Under the pieces are notes generated by a model. That model was not told the origin of the DNA and made no database searches. It saw nothing but the letters and a program-made list of their open reading frames with translations. Source: Pseudeuparius sepicola (lineage: Eukaryota > Arthropoda > Insecta > Coleoptera > Anthribidae). From it: a stretch of 64,000 bases of DNA. The first letter of the stretch is position 1. Each line of letters starts with the position of its first letter. Location: the NCBI GenBank assembly GCA_963920635.1, contig OY987299.1:115817373-115881372 (forward strand), given 5' to 3'. The translations under genes were made by a program, and so were the position numbers. Below are positions 24,036-33,870 of the stretch, one piece after another.

Positions 24036-25289
24036 ATGAGTTCTGATTACCCTGAAGGTTCATTATTAGAAGATTTAGCTCATTTTTCTATTACTCCAAA
24101 AGCTCCTAAACAAAAACCTCGTTTTAAACCATATTCTAAAAATTTATCTGAAGATTTAAAAAACCCTCAAATTTTAATTTCTCAGCCCTCAACTTCAAAA
24201 ACTCAAGAAATGGCTTTAACAAATACCGACATTAATAATTTGTGCAACACTCTTCCAGAATATAAACCGGGAGATAACCTCTCCACATTTATAAATTCAG
24301 TTGATAATTTAATTGCTTTTTTCACTCAACAAGGTGCTAATGCCACTCAACTATATATAATTAACACTCATATCGTTTCCAAAATTAAAAATGAGGCTCG
24401 TGATTTCTTAAATTTACACAATAAAACTTCTTGGGCAGAAATAAAGCCCCTTTTACTCCAAAAATATGGCGACCGTCGCACAGAAGAAATTTTATTAACA
24501 CAATTAACCACCACAGTTCAAAAGCGTTCTGAATCTTATGATGACTATTACAACCGAATAACTTTAGCACTTAATGATCTTTTACAGCATGTTTCTTTAC
24601 ATGAAAATAACGCTCAGGCAATCGAGTTTAAAGCTTCGTTTTTCAGAAAACAAGCCCTTAGAACATTTTGTACTGGCATAAACAATCCCTATTGCGATCA
24701 TTTATCTCATTTTGAATTAAACTCTCTCGACGAAGCACTTCAAAAATGCATAGCTTTAGATAACCACAAACAGCAACAGCAATATATGTCTTATCTTAAA
24801 TCTACCACCTATCCCCGCGATTATCAAAGAAACAGTCAACCTACCACTACCAATCGCCCTACTAATCAAAATCCTCAACCACCTCGCAACCCACAACCTA
24901 ATCATAATACGAATATGAACCCAAATTTTAATCAACAATTCCCTCAAAACTTTAATCAAGGTCCTTCAAACTCACCTAGAAATTTTGGCAACACAAATAG
25001 GCCCATTCCTCAAAGACAAAACCCTCCACCTAATAGACAAGTATTCAGCCCACCATCTAATAGACCCAACAATAATTACTTCCAAAATCAATATCGTCCA
25101 ACTCCAACTCCTATGTCCATAACTTCAAAATTGCCGTCACAGCAAACTTACAAACCAACCCCAATGTCCACACGTACTTTCCATAATAATATAGAATGCG
25201 ATTCCAATTTAGAAACCGAAGAATACTTTTCCGAAAATTTTCGAGAACAAGCCTCGGAATCTCCTCCCAATCCCGAATTATCGAATTAA
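24036..25289 (+). CDS. gag: Gag of the errantivirus-type element
   Basis: 417 residues starting MSSDYPEGSLLEDLAHFSIT, 175 bases downstream of the 5' LTR. The middle (about residues 70-240) is a helix-rich retrotransposon Gag capsid region (TQLYIINTHIVSKIKNEARD). The C-terminal third is asparagine/proline/glutamine-rich low complexity. No CCHC zinc knuckle is present, which is usual for errantiviruses. It overlaps pol by 94 bases in a -1 relation. The frame is intact with no sign of decay. Confidence 0.85.
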   Translation: MSSDYPEGSLLEDLAHFSITPKAPKQKPRFKPYSKNLSEDLKNPQILISQPSTSKTQEMALTNTDINNLCNTLPEYKPGDNLSTFINSVDNLIAFFTQQGANATQLYIINTHIVSKIKNEARDFLNLHNKTSWAEIKPLLLQKYGDRRTEEILLTQLTTTVQKRSESYDDYYNRITLALNDLLQHVSLHENNAQAIEFKASFFRKQALRTFCTGINNPYCDHLSHFELNSLDEALQKCIALDNHKQQQQYMSYLKSTTYPRDYQRNSQPTTTNRPTNQNPQPPRNPQPNHNTNMNPNFNQQFPQNFNQGPSNSPRNFGNTNRPIPQRQNPPPNRQVFSPPSNRPNNNYFQNQYRPTPTPMSITSKLPSQQTYKPTPMSTRTFHNNIECDSNLETEEYFSENFREQASESPPNPELSN

Positions 25290-28200
25290 ATAATATTTCA
25301 AAAGCCACCAAACTTCCATTTTTCTATCTCCCTTATTCTAATCTTAAAGTATTAATAGATTCTGGTGGATCCGATACTGTAATAACTCCCGAAGCTGCAC
25401 AAAATTTCGATCCAAGATATCAATTTTTTGAACCCTTTACTCTTATTTCTATGAAAACTCCTAAAACCTACTCCGAAAACCTTTATTTTCCCGTTTTTAA
25501 CGGAATTGGCATTGATCAACCGTTTATAGTTAGAATTGCCGACTGGCACAATGATTTCGATATTCTTTTAGGTACTGGTGAACTCGACCAATTAGGTGCA
25601 AATATAGATTATGAAACTCATATATTTTCTATTCGTAAATTAGGCGTTTCCGTTCCATTTGAAGTTATATATCGTTCGAATAATCGACTCCGTATCCCAG
25701 TAAATATCAATAATGGTGAAGTTGTACTCCCAGAAATTACCCTTGATAACCAAACTGTACTCCCAATTTCAATACACCATGCCAATGATGGGTTTGTAGA
25801 AATACCACAACCAGAAAATTTAAATATTGACTTCCCTGAACCAATATCTGTTTATCCACTATCCGATTTTGAAGAATTATCACCTCCCTTCTCCAATAAC
25901 TCATTTGATCCCAACTCTATTCGAACAAAACATCTGAATTCCGAAGAAAAGCAAAAAATTCTTGATCTATGTCATAAATTTAAAGATATTTTTTACAATG
26001 AATCATCTGATCTGTCATTTACTAGTTCTGTCAAACACGAAATCCGCACAAAAGACGAAACTCCTATTTTTTCCCGTTCTTTCCGACATCCTAAAGTCAT
26101 GCAAAGCGAAATTTCTTCCCAAATTGATAAACTCTTAGAACAAAATATAATCCGACCTTCAATTTCCCCTTATTCTTCGCCCGTTTGGATCGTTCCAAAG
26201 AAAATGGATGCATCCGGTAAACGCAAGTTTCGCATGGTTATAGACTATCGCAAACTAAACGATAATACGGTTGAAGACAAATATCCCCTTCCCCGCATCG
26301 ACGAAATACTTGACAATTTAGGCAAATGCACATACTTCACAACCCTCGACTTAGCCCAAGGTTTTCACCAAATTGAAGTACACCCCAACTCCGTTGAAAA
26401 AACCGCCTTCACAGTTCCCAATGGCCACTTCGAATATACAAGAATGCCGTTTGGTCTAAAAAACGCCCCAGCGACCTTCCAACGCATGATGGATGAAATT
26501 CTAAGAGAATACCTTTACAAATCATGTTTTGTCTATATGGATGACGTCATTATATTTTCCAAATCTTTACAAGAACATCTTATACATATAAAATCCATCT
26601 TTCAAAAATTCCGTGAAGTAAACCTAAAAATTCAACTCGACAAATCTGAATTCCTAAACAAAGAAGTAGCTTTCCTTGGCCACGTGATTACTCCCGAAGG
26701 CATTAAACCCAATCCAAACAAAATATCCGCAATCCAAAACTTCCCCATTCCTAAAACTACTAAGGAAATTAAAAGTTTCTTGGGACTAATAGGCTATTAT
26801 CGCCGCTTCATTCCTAATTTCTCAAAAATGACAACACCCATGACACGTTGTTTACGAAAAGACACCAAAATTGAAATTGACCACCCTCAATATATAGATT
26901 GTTTTGAAAAATGTAAATCCGCTCTAAGTAACTCCCCAATTCTCCAATACCCTGACTTTTCTCTACCTTTTACACTAACTACTGACGCCTCTAACGTTGC
27001 TATTGGCTCTGTCCTATCCCAAAAAGGAAAACCAATCGCTTACTACTCCCGCACCCTTATTACCGCAGAACGAAACTACTCCACAATCGAGAAAGAACTC
27101 CTTGCAATCATAGAATCCTGTAAACATTTCCGGCCCTATCTTTTTGGTGTAAAATTCACCATAGAAACCGATCACAACCCCTTAGTCTGGCTCTATAAAA
27201 TTAAGGAACCCCATTCTCGTCTCGCCCGGTGGAAACTCAAATTAGAAGAATATAATTTTGAAATTGTATATCGCAAAGGTAAAGAAAATTTTGTAGCCGA
27301 TGCTCTTTCCCGTATCGAACTCAATATGCATGAATTAGACTCGATCTGTGTAAATCCTCCCTCACATGACGATGACTTTAATATTGACGACTTTATTAAC
27401 GAAACTTATGAAAAACAAACTGGACTATCCACACAACACTCCACACACGAAAACCCTATTGCAACTATTCCATTTTCCGAAGAACCCATTAATTATTTTC
27501 CTAATCAAATTATCTTAAAATTTGGAAACAAACATGACGTTCAATACATCCTTAAATTCAAAAGTAAACACCAATATTACGTAACTCTTACTGAAAAAGA
27601 TTGGAAAACTGACATTAAAAACACTCTCCATTCTATAATATCTCCTAATCAACGCTACCATATCCTCACAGAACAAACGGATATCCAAAAATTTATATCT
27701 GAATATGTCCGCAATACTTTTAATGAAACCGTTCGTATCTCTTTCTGCTCTAAACAAACTCAAGACATAGAGAATCCCGATAAACAACTTCAATGTGTTC
27801 AAGATTACCACAAGCAAAATCATAATGGCATACTCGAAACTCTCATCCTAGAAAAATCAAACGCTTACGCAAACCTCCCTTGTTACAGAAACACCCTCCT
27901 AATAACCAACTGCCTGGCCCTTCAAGTGCACCCGATCCCTAATAATGGATACTATCAAGAATTGGTAGGCCAAGCACAATTATTTGACCACTTTCACCGT
28001 CACATACTTACTTTCAACTTAAGCACTATAGATAATACCCTTAAACTTTACCCCGTTAATTTAGTTCTTTTTAATACTTCAACGACTTCGTCTTATTACA
28101 AAATGTTTAATCAATATCAACTGCTTTATCATGAAACTCTTGACAATTTTCATAAACTAATTCGCCCTAGACAGAAACGTGGAATTATGAACTATATAGG

Positions 28201-29398
28201 TACTTTCATTAAATCAATCACAGGTAATCTCGACGAGAATGATCGTATATTTTTGGAAAAACATATTCAAGCTATCGAAAACAAGCAATCTCAAATTATT
28301 GGCACCCTCAATAACTCTACAACTTATGCCTCACAAACAATAAAACGATATAACATGTTAGTTGAAACTATTAATAATAACACAGTTAAAATTGCACAAG
28401 ATATTAATCTCCTCAGCGACGAATTTGACAAATATCTCTCACTTCATAGCGAAATACTTAATCTCGATCGTTTAAATCAATTCCTTCAAAAATTACTTCG
28501 AACTATTAATTTAGCTGCATTGCAACAGTCGAACATTGAACTCTTTTCTCTCTCTGAAATTATTAAACTAGAAAATCAACTCAAATCAATCTATAATAAA
28601 GCCTCTCTCTTATCCGATAACATGCACCCTTTTGAACTAATCGAAACTGCTCAAAGTACAATAATCTCTACAGAAAGTCAGATACTCATTATCCTAAAAA
28701 TTCCTATCCTTGATGAACTTGTATTCCCACTCTACCAAGTTTACCCAATCCATAACAAAGAAGATATCGTTTTGGTACCCCCTGCTGTTTACTATGGGAA
28801 TAATCGTTGGTATTCCACATGCACACCTACAGAAAGAAAAATCACCTGTCAAACTATGTCAACAACCAGATGTCAACTGCCCACATTAGAAAACTGCACC
28901 ACTGCCATTCTCCTGCAACCGATCATACATCAAACTAAGAGAAGCCTCATTGCCAGCACAAATCACCCACTCCGTATCACCGAAAAATGTTCAAAAACAG
29001 AAAAAATCATAAAGCAACCAGCAATCATCCAATCACCCTGTCCAATTCAAATTGAAAATCAATGGTATACCGCCACGCAAGAAGAAGCCGAAATCCCAGC
29101 CATCGTTCCTGTCAAAATTAATCCCAAGTATCGTCTACAACTAAATCATTTACAGTCTCTTCAAGAAACACCGCAATTGTCGGCTATCCAACCCATACAC
29201 CTAGATCCAGTCGTCATCTCCACAACAACCTGGTCAGCCACACTTCTTATCATCACTCTAATGTGTGTCATCATCTACTTCATCCTAAGAAAACGAAAAA
29301 GACTCCAAACACTCTTTTTCAAACCAAGAATATCACTCTCAGAACTCCAAGAACTTCAACAACTCAACAAGAAGCCCGAGGACGAACTTCCATCCTAA
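25196..29398 (+). CDS. pol-env: Pol (protease, RT, RNase H) running into Env in one frame; integrase core absent
   Basis: A single open frame of 1400 codons. The protease DSG motif is at about residues 55-57 (VLIDSGGSDTVI). RT motifs are present, including FTTLDLAQGFHQIEV and YMDD at about 447-450. RNase H has TDAS near 596 and ends at ADALSRIE near 705. A linker follows, then only the first half of an integrase HHCC zinc finger (YHKQNHNG, near 871). No integrase D,D-E core is seen. Env-like sequence starts soon after: a basic cleavage site RQKR near 992-995 followed by GIMNYIG, a heptad-rich stalk, several cysteines, and a membrane segment near 1344-1363 (TLLIITLMCVIIYFIL) with a basic tail. 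Expression is probably by -1 frameshift from gag. Env normally comes from a spliced mRNA; whether that survives is unclear. Confidence 0.85.
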   Translation: MRFQFRNRRILFRKFSRTSLGISSQSRIIELNNISKATKLPFFYLPYSNLKVLIDSGGSDTVITPEAAQNFDPRYQFFEPFTLISMKTPKTYSENLYFPVFNGIGIDQPFIVRIADWHNDFDILLGTGELDQLGANIDYETHIFSIRKLGVSVPFEVIYRSNNRLRIPVNINNGEVVLPEITLDNQTVLPISIHHANDGFVEIPQPENLNIDFPEPISVYPLSDFEELSPPFSNNSFDPNSIRTKHLNSEEKQKILDLCHKFKDIFYNESSDLSFTSSVKHEIRTKDETPIFSRSFRHPKVMQSEISSQIDKLLEQNIIRPSISPYSSPVWIVPKKMDASGKRKFRMVIDYRKLNDNTVEDKYPLPRIDEILDNLGKCTYFTTLDLAQGFHQIEVHPNSVEKTAFTVPNGHFEYTRMPFGLKNAPATFQRMMDEILREYLYKSCFVYMDDVIIFSKSLQEHLIHIKSIFQKFREVNLKIQLDKSEFLNKEVAFLGHVITPEGIKPNPNKISAIQNFPIPKTTKEIKSFLGLIGYYRRFIPNFSKMTTPMTRCLRKDTKIEIDHPQYIDCFEKCKSALSNSPILQYPDFSLPFTLTTDASNVAIGSVLSQKGKPIAYYSRTLITAERNYSTIEKELLAIIESCKHFRPYLFGVKFTIETDHNPLVWLYKIKEPHSRLARWKLKLEEYNFEIVYRKGKENFVADALSRIELNMHELDSICVNPPSHDDDFNIDDFINETYEKQTGLSTQHSTHENPIATIPFSEEPINYFPNQIILKFGNKHDVQYILKFKSKHQYYVTLTEKDWKTDIKNTLHSIISPNQRYHILTEQTDIQKFISEYVRNTFNETVRISFCSKQTQDIENPDKQLQCVQDYHKQNHNGILETLILEKSNAYANLPCYRNTLLITNCLALQVHPIPNNGYYQELVGQAQLFDHFHRHILTFNLSTIDNTLKLYPVNLVLFNTSTTSSYYKMFNQYQLLYHETLDNFHKLIRPRQKRGIMNYIGTFIKSITGNLDENDRIFLEKHIQAIENKQSQIIGTLNNSTTYASQTIKRYNMLVETINNNTVKIAQDINLLSDEFDKYLSLHSEILNLDRLNQFLQKLLRTINLAALQQSNIELFSLSEIIKLENQLKSIYNKASLLSDNMHPFELIETAQSTIISTESQILIILKIPILDELVFPLYQVYPIHNKEDIVLVPPAVYYGNNRWYSTCTPTERKITCQTMSTTRCQLPTLENCTTAILLQPIIHQTKRSLIASTNHPLRITEKCSKTEKIIKQPAIIQSPCPIQIENQWYTATQEEAEIPAIVPVKINPKYRLQLNHLQSLQETPQLSAIQPIHLDPVVISTTTWSATLLIITLMCVIIYFILRKRKRLQTLFFKPRISLSELQELQQLNKKPEDELPS
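25235..25241 (+). promoter_or_regulatory. -1 ribosomal frameshift heptamer A AAT TTT
   Basis: The heptamer fits X XXY YYZ in the gag frame (codons GAA AAT TTT) inside the gag-pol overlap, and slipping back one base enters the pol frame (AAA TTT TCG). Any downstream pseudoknot was not worked out. Confidence 0.7.
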
Positions 29399-29407
29399 GG
29401 GGGGAAG
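29397..29407 (+). other. Polypurine tract
   Basis: AAGGGGGGAAG lies directly before the 3' LTR and overlaps the pol-env stop codon. It is the plus-strand primer site expected for an LTR element. Confidence 0.85.
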
Positions 29408-29604
29408 AGTTATGTTCATCGACCCCACAGCACACCGACCCGGACGAAAACCCCGAATCAGCGGAATCAGCTTTTTATTTTTCGTACACCGCATTTCCAA
29501 TTTATATAAATATCGCGACCGCAATTAATCGATTAGTAATAGTTTATACCCTACGTTCAATAAACCTTTTTAAAAACGAAGATTTTCGACCCCGGAACAT
29601 AACT
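29408..29604 (+). repeat. 3' LTR of the errantivirus-type element
   Basis: It appears identical over 197 bases to the 5' LTR and is followed by the AGGG target duplication. Confidence 0.9.
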
Positions 29605-29827
29605 AGGGTAAACAAAGTTTTTAAATCCGAGAAAAGGTAAATGATATTTTGATAATGATATTTTGATATTAATTGATAATGATATTTTGGAGGTAGATTC
29701 CCTTGGTATCTCTATAAATACGTGCAGCGTCATCCACTTTATTGTGATTGTATGTTTAGCAGCTGTGTTATTCATATACATTATACATTCGTGCCTGTGT
29801 GATATTTTTGGTTTATTCGCGGTAGTG

Positions 29828-31943
29828 ATGGCTCCGATTTATTGTTCAGTTTCTGGCTGTTCTAATGACACAGAGAGCAACCCGGGAATAAGCTTTTTTA
29901 GATTCCCCCTGGATCCTGAAAGGTAAGTCTCAAAGTTTGTTGAGAAAGTATTTGAGGTTATAAACGCACTGTTTGTTTTTGTAATATATTATTATATTTT
30001 TGCTTATTACGCGTGAACACGTATTTTTAACTCCTGCATGCTTAAGCTGGTTTCTGCTATAAACATTGATTTATATTTGTAACAAGAAGTAGTGGATATC
30101 CTGTACCAAATATTTATAATAAATATTTCAACCAACCGTAGACCGTAGGTATAGATATCCTATAAAGAAAAAACAAATTTGTATAGGTATTATTCTATGC
30201 ATATACCATCGAAGTGTATACCTCTCAAATACTTTCGATAATGTCTGTTTCTGGCTGTATAAATAATATATAAGGTAATGCAATAGCATAACATTGTCTG
30301 TTGATCGTACGGAACTATTTTTATAAAATTTGTAATCATTTTAATCGTGTAATGATCTGCCATTTGCAAAAATTGGGTTGTACAACTATTTTGTAAACTT
30401 TTGTTATAACTTCAAGCTTGTTATTAGTATAATGGACAATTTTTTGTGTGAAATGACACCTTTCTTTTTTTTAGCTGTTCTCAGTGGGTACAAAATTGTG
30501 AGAGATTCGATCTTCTGGGAAAAGATCCTCGTCAGCTATATGTAACTACAGAGTATGTTCGGAACATTTCGAACCTCACATGTTTGCGGGACTTTCGAAG
30601 AATAAACTGAAAAAGTTAGCTCTTCCAACAATATTTAAAAAAGGTAACTATGATGTTTGATTTTTTATTGATATTGTGTATGAACAGTTATTTCTATGTA
30701 CAGACTGTGCTACGATTACTGCTTCGAGTAGTTCGGCCCATGGTCTGGAGCTCGAGAGGCCTTCGACACAAATTGGCGAATCTCATCTTGATACTAGAGG
30801 TAATAATAAAAAAATCAATGTAGGTAGGCTTATTTATGTATAATGTTTGTTTTTTATTGATTTTTTGTATAAAGACTTTTTCTATGTACAGAGTGTGCAA
30901 CAATTACCGCTCCGAGTAGTTCGACCCATGGTCTGGAGCTGGAGAGGCCTTCGATGCAAATTGGTGAATCTCATCTTGATACTACAGGTAATAATAAAAA
31001 AAATGTATAGGCTTATTTCTATAGGCAAGTTCTCAAATGTTTCCACAATGTAACAACATTATGTGCAATATGTATGCCAAGTGGTTTGTTTATATTTTGT
31101 TTAGTTCGTTATGTCGCTTAGTATATTTTTTCTACTGTGATATACAGGGTGCTATTTAAGTACGTGGCCAAACTTTAAGAGTTAATTCTTTGAGTGGTCC
31201 TAACACGAAAAGTTTATATAAACATAGGCTCAGTAATGCTTCATATTCAAGATACAGGGTGTCAAACTTATTGAAAAAATATTTTTTCGTAATCTTAATA
31301 ATCCCTTAACCGATTTTGTTGAAATTTGGCAGTGTTATTTAAGGTAGATAGGGGTTAATTTAGCCCTAAGTAGATTGAAATTATTAAGTCCAGTGGTGTC
31401 CCGGGAGGCACCTTAACCTATATTTTTAAGAAAAAATACACCACTGACTTTTAAAACTTTTAAGTTTTTTCACATGAAGCAAGTAAAAATACAACTTTTT
31501 TGTCTCTTGAATTTTTTTCGTATTTTGCTTCGTTTTCGAGAAAACAATAAAAACCACTTAATTGTATGCCATTGCTTTGTAGTTGCTTTATCGAAAACAA
31601 AGCAAGATAAGAAAAAAATCAAGAAACAAAAAAGTTATATTTTTAGTTGCTTAATGCGAAAAAAAAATATGAAAGTTATAAAGAAGTCAGTCGCGCACAT
31701 TTTTCTCTCAAAAATATTGGTTAAGGATAAAAAAATAACTATTTACATTTGTTTTTTCTTTTAGATACAGCCAGTCAAACAGTGTCATCTTTAACTGCAG
31801 ATACTCCAAGAAAGCATGCTATGCGCCAAATTTTGAAAGAAAATTGAAGACATATATGATGCAAAAAAACAGCAAGCTCCGAAGAATATAATGGCGGAGG
31901 AGTTCTTTGATTTCTGCAACCAACATTTCACATTTACTTTTGC
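29828..31943 (+). pseudogene. Decayed THAP zinc-finger gene with duplicated exon
   Basis: Exon 1 (29828-29922) encodes MAPIYCSVSGCSNDTESNPG and then FFRFPLDPE, the first half of a THAP C2CH finger. Exon 2 (30475-30643) continues SQWVQNCERFDLLGKDPRQL; then, only after a frame change between 30551 and 30556, it reads VCSEHFEPHMFAGLSKNKLK and LALPTIF. Two near-identical 96-base exons follow (30704-30799 and 30892-30987). Exon 4 (from 31765) reads SLTADTPRKHAMRQIL, then needs a second frame change to continue KKIEDIYDAKKQQAPKNIMA. At 31944 it is cut by the P-like element. THAP proteins of this type are DNA-binding factors or P-type transposases. Two frameshifts and an insertion indicate a pseudogene, probably of transposon origin. 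Confidence 0.7.
30655..31018 (+). repeat. Tandem duplication of an intron-exon unit
   Basis: Units of about 185 bases (30655-30843 and 30844-31018) each contain the end of an intron, a 96-base exon (encoding CATITA.SSS.HGLELERPS) and the start of the next intron (GTAATAATAAAAAAA). Both exons are phase 1-1, so the frame survives the duplication. Confidence 0.85.
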
Positions 31944-32649
31944 CGCAGCTTACCCTAACATACAGCTAGGAAACTCCGGTGGTGGGGGACGAGATTCATC
32001 CCAGGCCTTTAGCCCCGCCTTTGGGGAGAGAAACCGTCATTGGCGGGCGGGCGGGCAGCCTAACGAATTATTATTCGATCGGTGGTCACGGGCGTATCAG
32101 TGGTATTTTTCGGAATTTATAGTGGTGAAATATGAGCGAGCGAAAATCGGGCCATGTCGTATGTGCTGTGAAAAGCTGTTGTAATAAACGATATAACTGC
32201 AAGAAGAAATTATTTTGCTTTCCCAAGCAACCTGACCGGTAAGTACCCTACTTTTTTCCAACATTTAGGTATGTCGTGTGTGGTTTATTTAAATGCTATT
32301 TACTAAGACTTGCTGTTGTTTAATAACTTTTGATCTGCGTATTTTTTCAATTCACGTTTATAATGTTATCTTATTCATTTAACGATTATTGTTTCCTCAA
32401 AATATATCAAGAATACTATTTATTTATACGTAATTTACAACTATTGGCCTATTTCTGGAGTACCTATAGACATTACATACTTTATTGTAATAGTATAAGT
32501 GGTGAATACAGTACCGATGAAGAATAATTTTTAATTCTTTCTTTCTAATATTCCTTTATTAATTATTGCCTATTTATGTTTAACCCCTAGGTTTGAACTT
32601 GCTCTCAATTTGTTATAGGTACTCTAGTCTGTTTGGAAATTAAAAGATG

Positions 32650-32745
32650 GTTTATGGCTCATTATAAATGCAAATCCTGTACTTCTGATTTATAATGATA
32701 TTTTTGAAATTTGGATTTGCATTTATAATGTACCATAAGTACTTA
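32650..32745. repeat. Small hairpin repeat
   Basis: TCATTATAAATGCAAATCC at the left pairs with GGATTTGCATTTATAATG at the right, within the intron of the P-like element. Confidence 0.6.
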
Positions 32746-32824
32746 CTAATATGACGCCTTTTATACCTACTTTTGTTATATTTAGATATTTCTCAGATAT
32801 TTACCTGTAATTTTCTATAGTGAA

Positions 32825-33026
32825 TATACAGTGTGTCCGTGGATGGAGTCCCCAAGAGGACAAATGGACCAAAAATTTCATTTTTCGACAAAAGGTCATT
32901 CTTGATAAAAGTTTCTGCTTCTCCAAAAAATATGGTCTACGGAGAGAATTTTAGATTTTTTTATACAGGGTGCACAAAAAATACAAAAACATGAAATACC
33001 ATCAAGAATAAACTACACACTGTATA
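32825..33026. mobile_element. Short internally deleted copy of foldback MITE A
   Basis: It begins TATACAGTGTGTCCGTGGAT and follows family A (5850-6581) closely through GGAGTCCCCAAGAGGACAAA, the TATACAGGGTGC motif and CCATCAAGAATAAA. It then ends abruptly at CACACTGTATA, about 200 bases long instead of 730. Confidence 0.8.
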
Positions 33027-33870
33027 GGTAATTATATCTACCTACGTACTACCTAACAACAGCTGTGTCTGACGTAAAGAGATCGTTTATTTATTTTAAT
33101 CTCATTAAAATAAAGTATTTCAATTTTAATTAATTTTTCAGGGCAAGGATATGAGCAATGAAAGCCAATCGGGAGGATCTTTTGGAGAAATTAGTTCAAA
33201 TGCCTAAGTCTCACAGACTATGTGAAGAACATTTTGAAGCAAAAATGTACACAAATCATCTACCCTTGTAGACATTTCCCAAAAGAATTTATACTTCGGT
33301 TATATGTAAGAATTTATTACACACTCAAAACTATTAATGCAAATTTTAAAAAGATTAATAAAAAATAAGTTCATTATTCGGAGAAATTTCTAGAACATTT
33401 GTTTGTTTATATGCCCTATTTTTTTGTTTTTGTTGTATACTATATGTATATCTATTATAGATTGCTTATTTATTAATAAAAATTTACAGTATTAAATGCG
33501 CGTTTATTTATTTTCAGCTTTTCTTTGATTAAATATCAGTATATAACTTTTTGTACCTACTTAAATTTGAATTCTAGGCCACTATGCAACAAAACGGTAC
33601 CACTACATGAACTTCCAGTTAGATTTGATCATAGACAATACTTGTTTCGATTTATTCATTTTTTAATGCAACAGTTGAATAGTATTTTTTACTTCCGTAT
33701 AAAAAATCTAGTGCGGTACTGTTCATCAAACCTGAACAAATCATACAACTTTTCTTAATCCGGCCCTCACTTCTCTCCCCAATAAGAGAGAGATAGCACG
33801 TTTGGCCGTGCACGGATAGAACAAAGGGGCCACACGGGAGTTTCCTAGCTGTATGTTAGGGTAAGCTGTG

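Larger units (their letters stand above)
23665..29604 (+). mobile_element. Errantivirus-type LTR retrotransposon, integrase-deleted, identical LTRs
   Basis: Two LTRs of 197 bases (23665-23861 and 29408-29604) are identical by eye. They begin AGTTATGTTC and end GAACATAACT. A 4-bp AGGG duplication flanks the element (23661-23664 and 29605-29608). In order: 5' LTR, primer binding site, gag (24036-25289), and pol continuing into env in one frame (25196-29398), then polypurine tract and 3' LTR. AGTTA/TAACT-type ends, gag without zinc knuckles and an env region with a basic cleavage site place it with insect errantiviruses (Gypsy lineage, Metaviridae). The integrase core is missing, so it cannot move alone. 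Identical LTRs indicate recent insertion. Confidence 0.9.
32132..33280 (+). pseudogene. THAP-domain exons of the P-like element, with stops
   Basis: Exon 1 (32132-32238) encodes MSERKSGHVVCAVKSCCNKR and then FCFPKQPDR, ending at a GTAAGT donor. Exon 2 (from 33142) reads RARI, a TGA stop at 33152-33154, then AMKANREDLLEKLVQMPKSH and RLCEEHFEAKMYTNHLPL before TAG. The TGA sits exactly where the invariant THAP tryptophan (TGG) belongs. Confidence 0.7.
31944..33870 (+). mobile_element. P-like element with THAP domain, inserted in the THAP pseudogene
   Basis: The ends form a 34-base inverted repeat with one mismatch (CGCAGCTTACCCTAACATAC and CACAGCTTACCCTAACATAC on the opposite strand). The 7-bp direct repeat CTTTTGC flanks it (31937-31943 and 33871-33877). 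Inside are the first two THAP exons of its own protein (32132-33280), foldback MITE A' (32825-33026) and a small hairpin (32650-32745). P elements have inverted repeats of about this length, 8-bp target duplications and an N-terminal THAP, so assignment to the P superfamily is plausible but unproven. No later transposase exons are seen: a non-autonomous copy. Confidence 0.7.
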
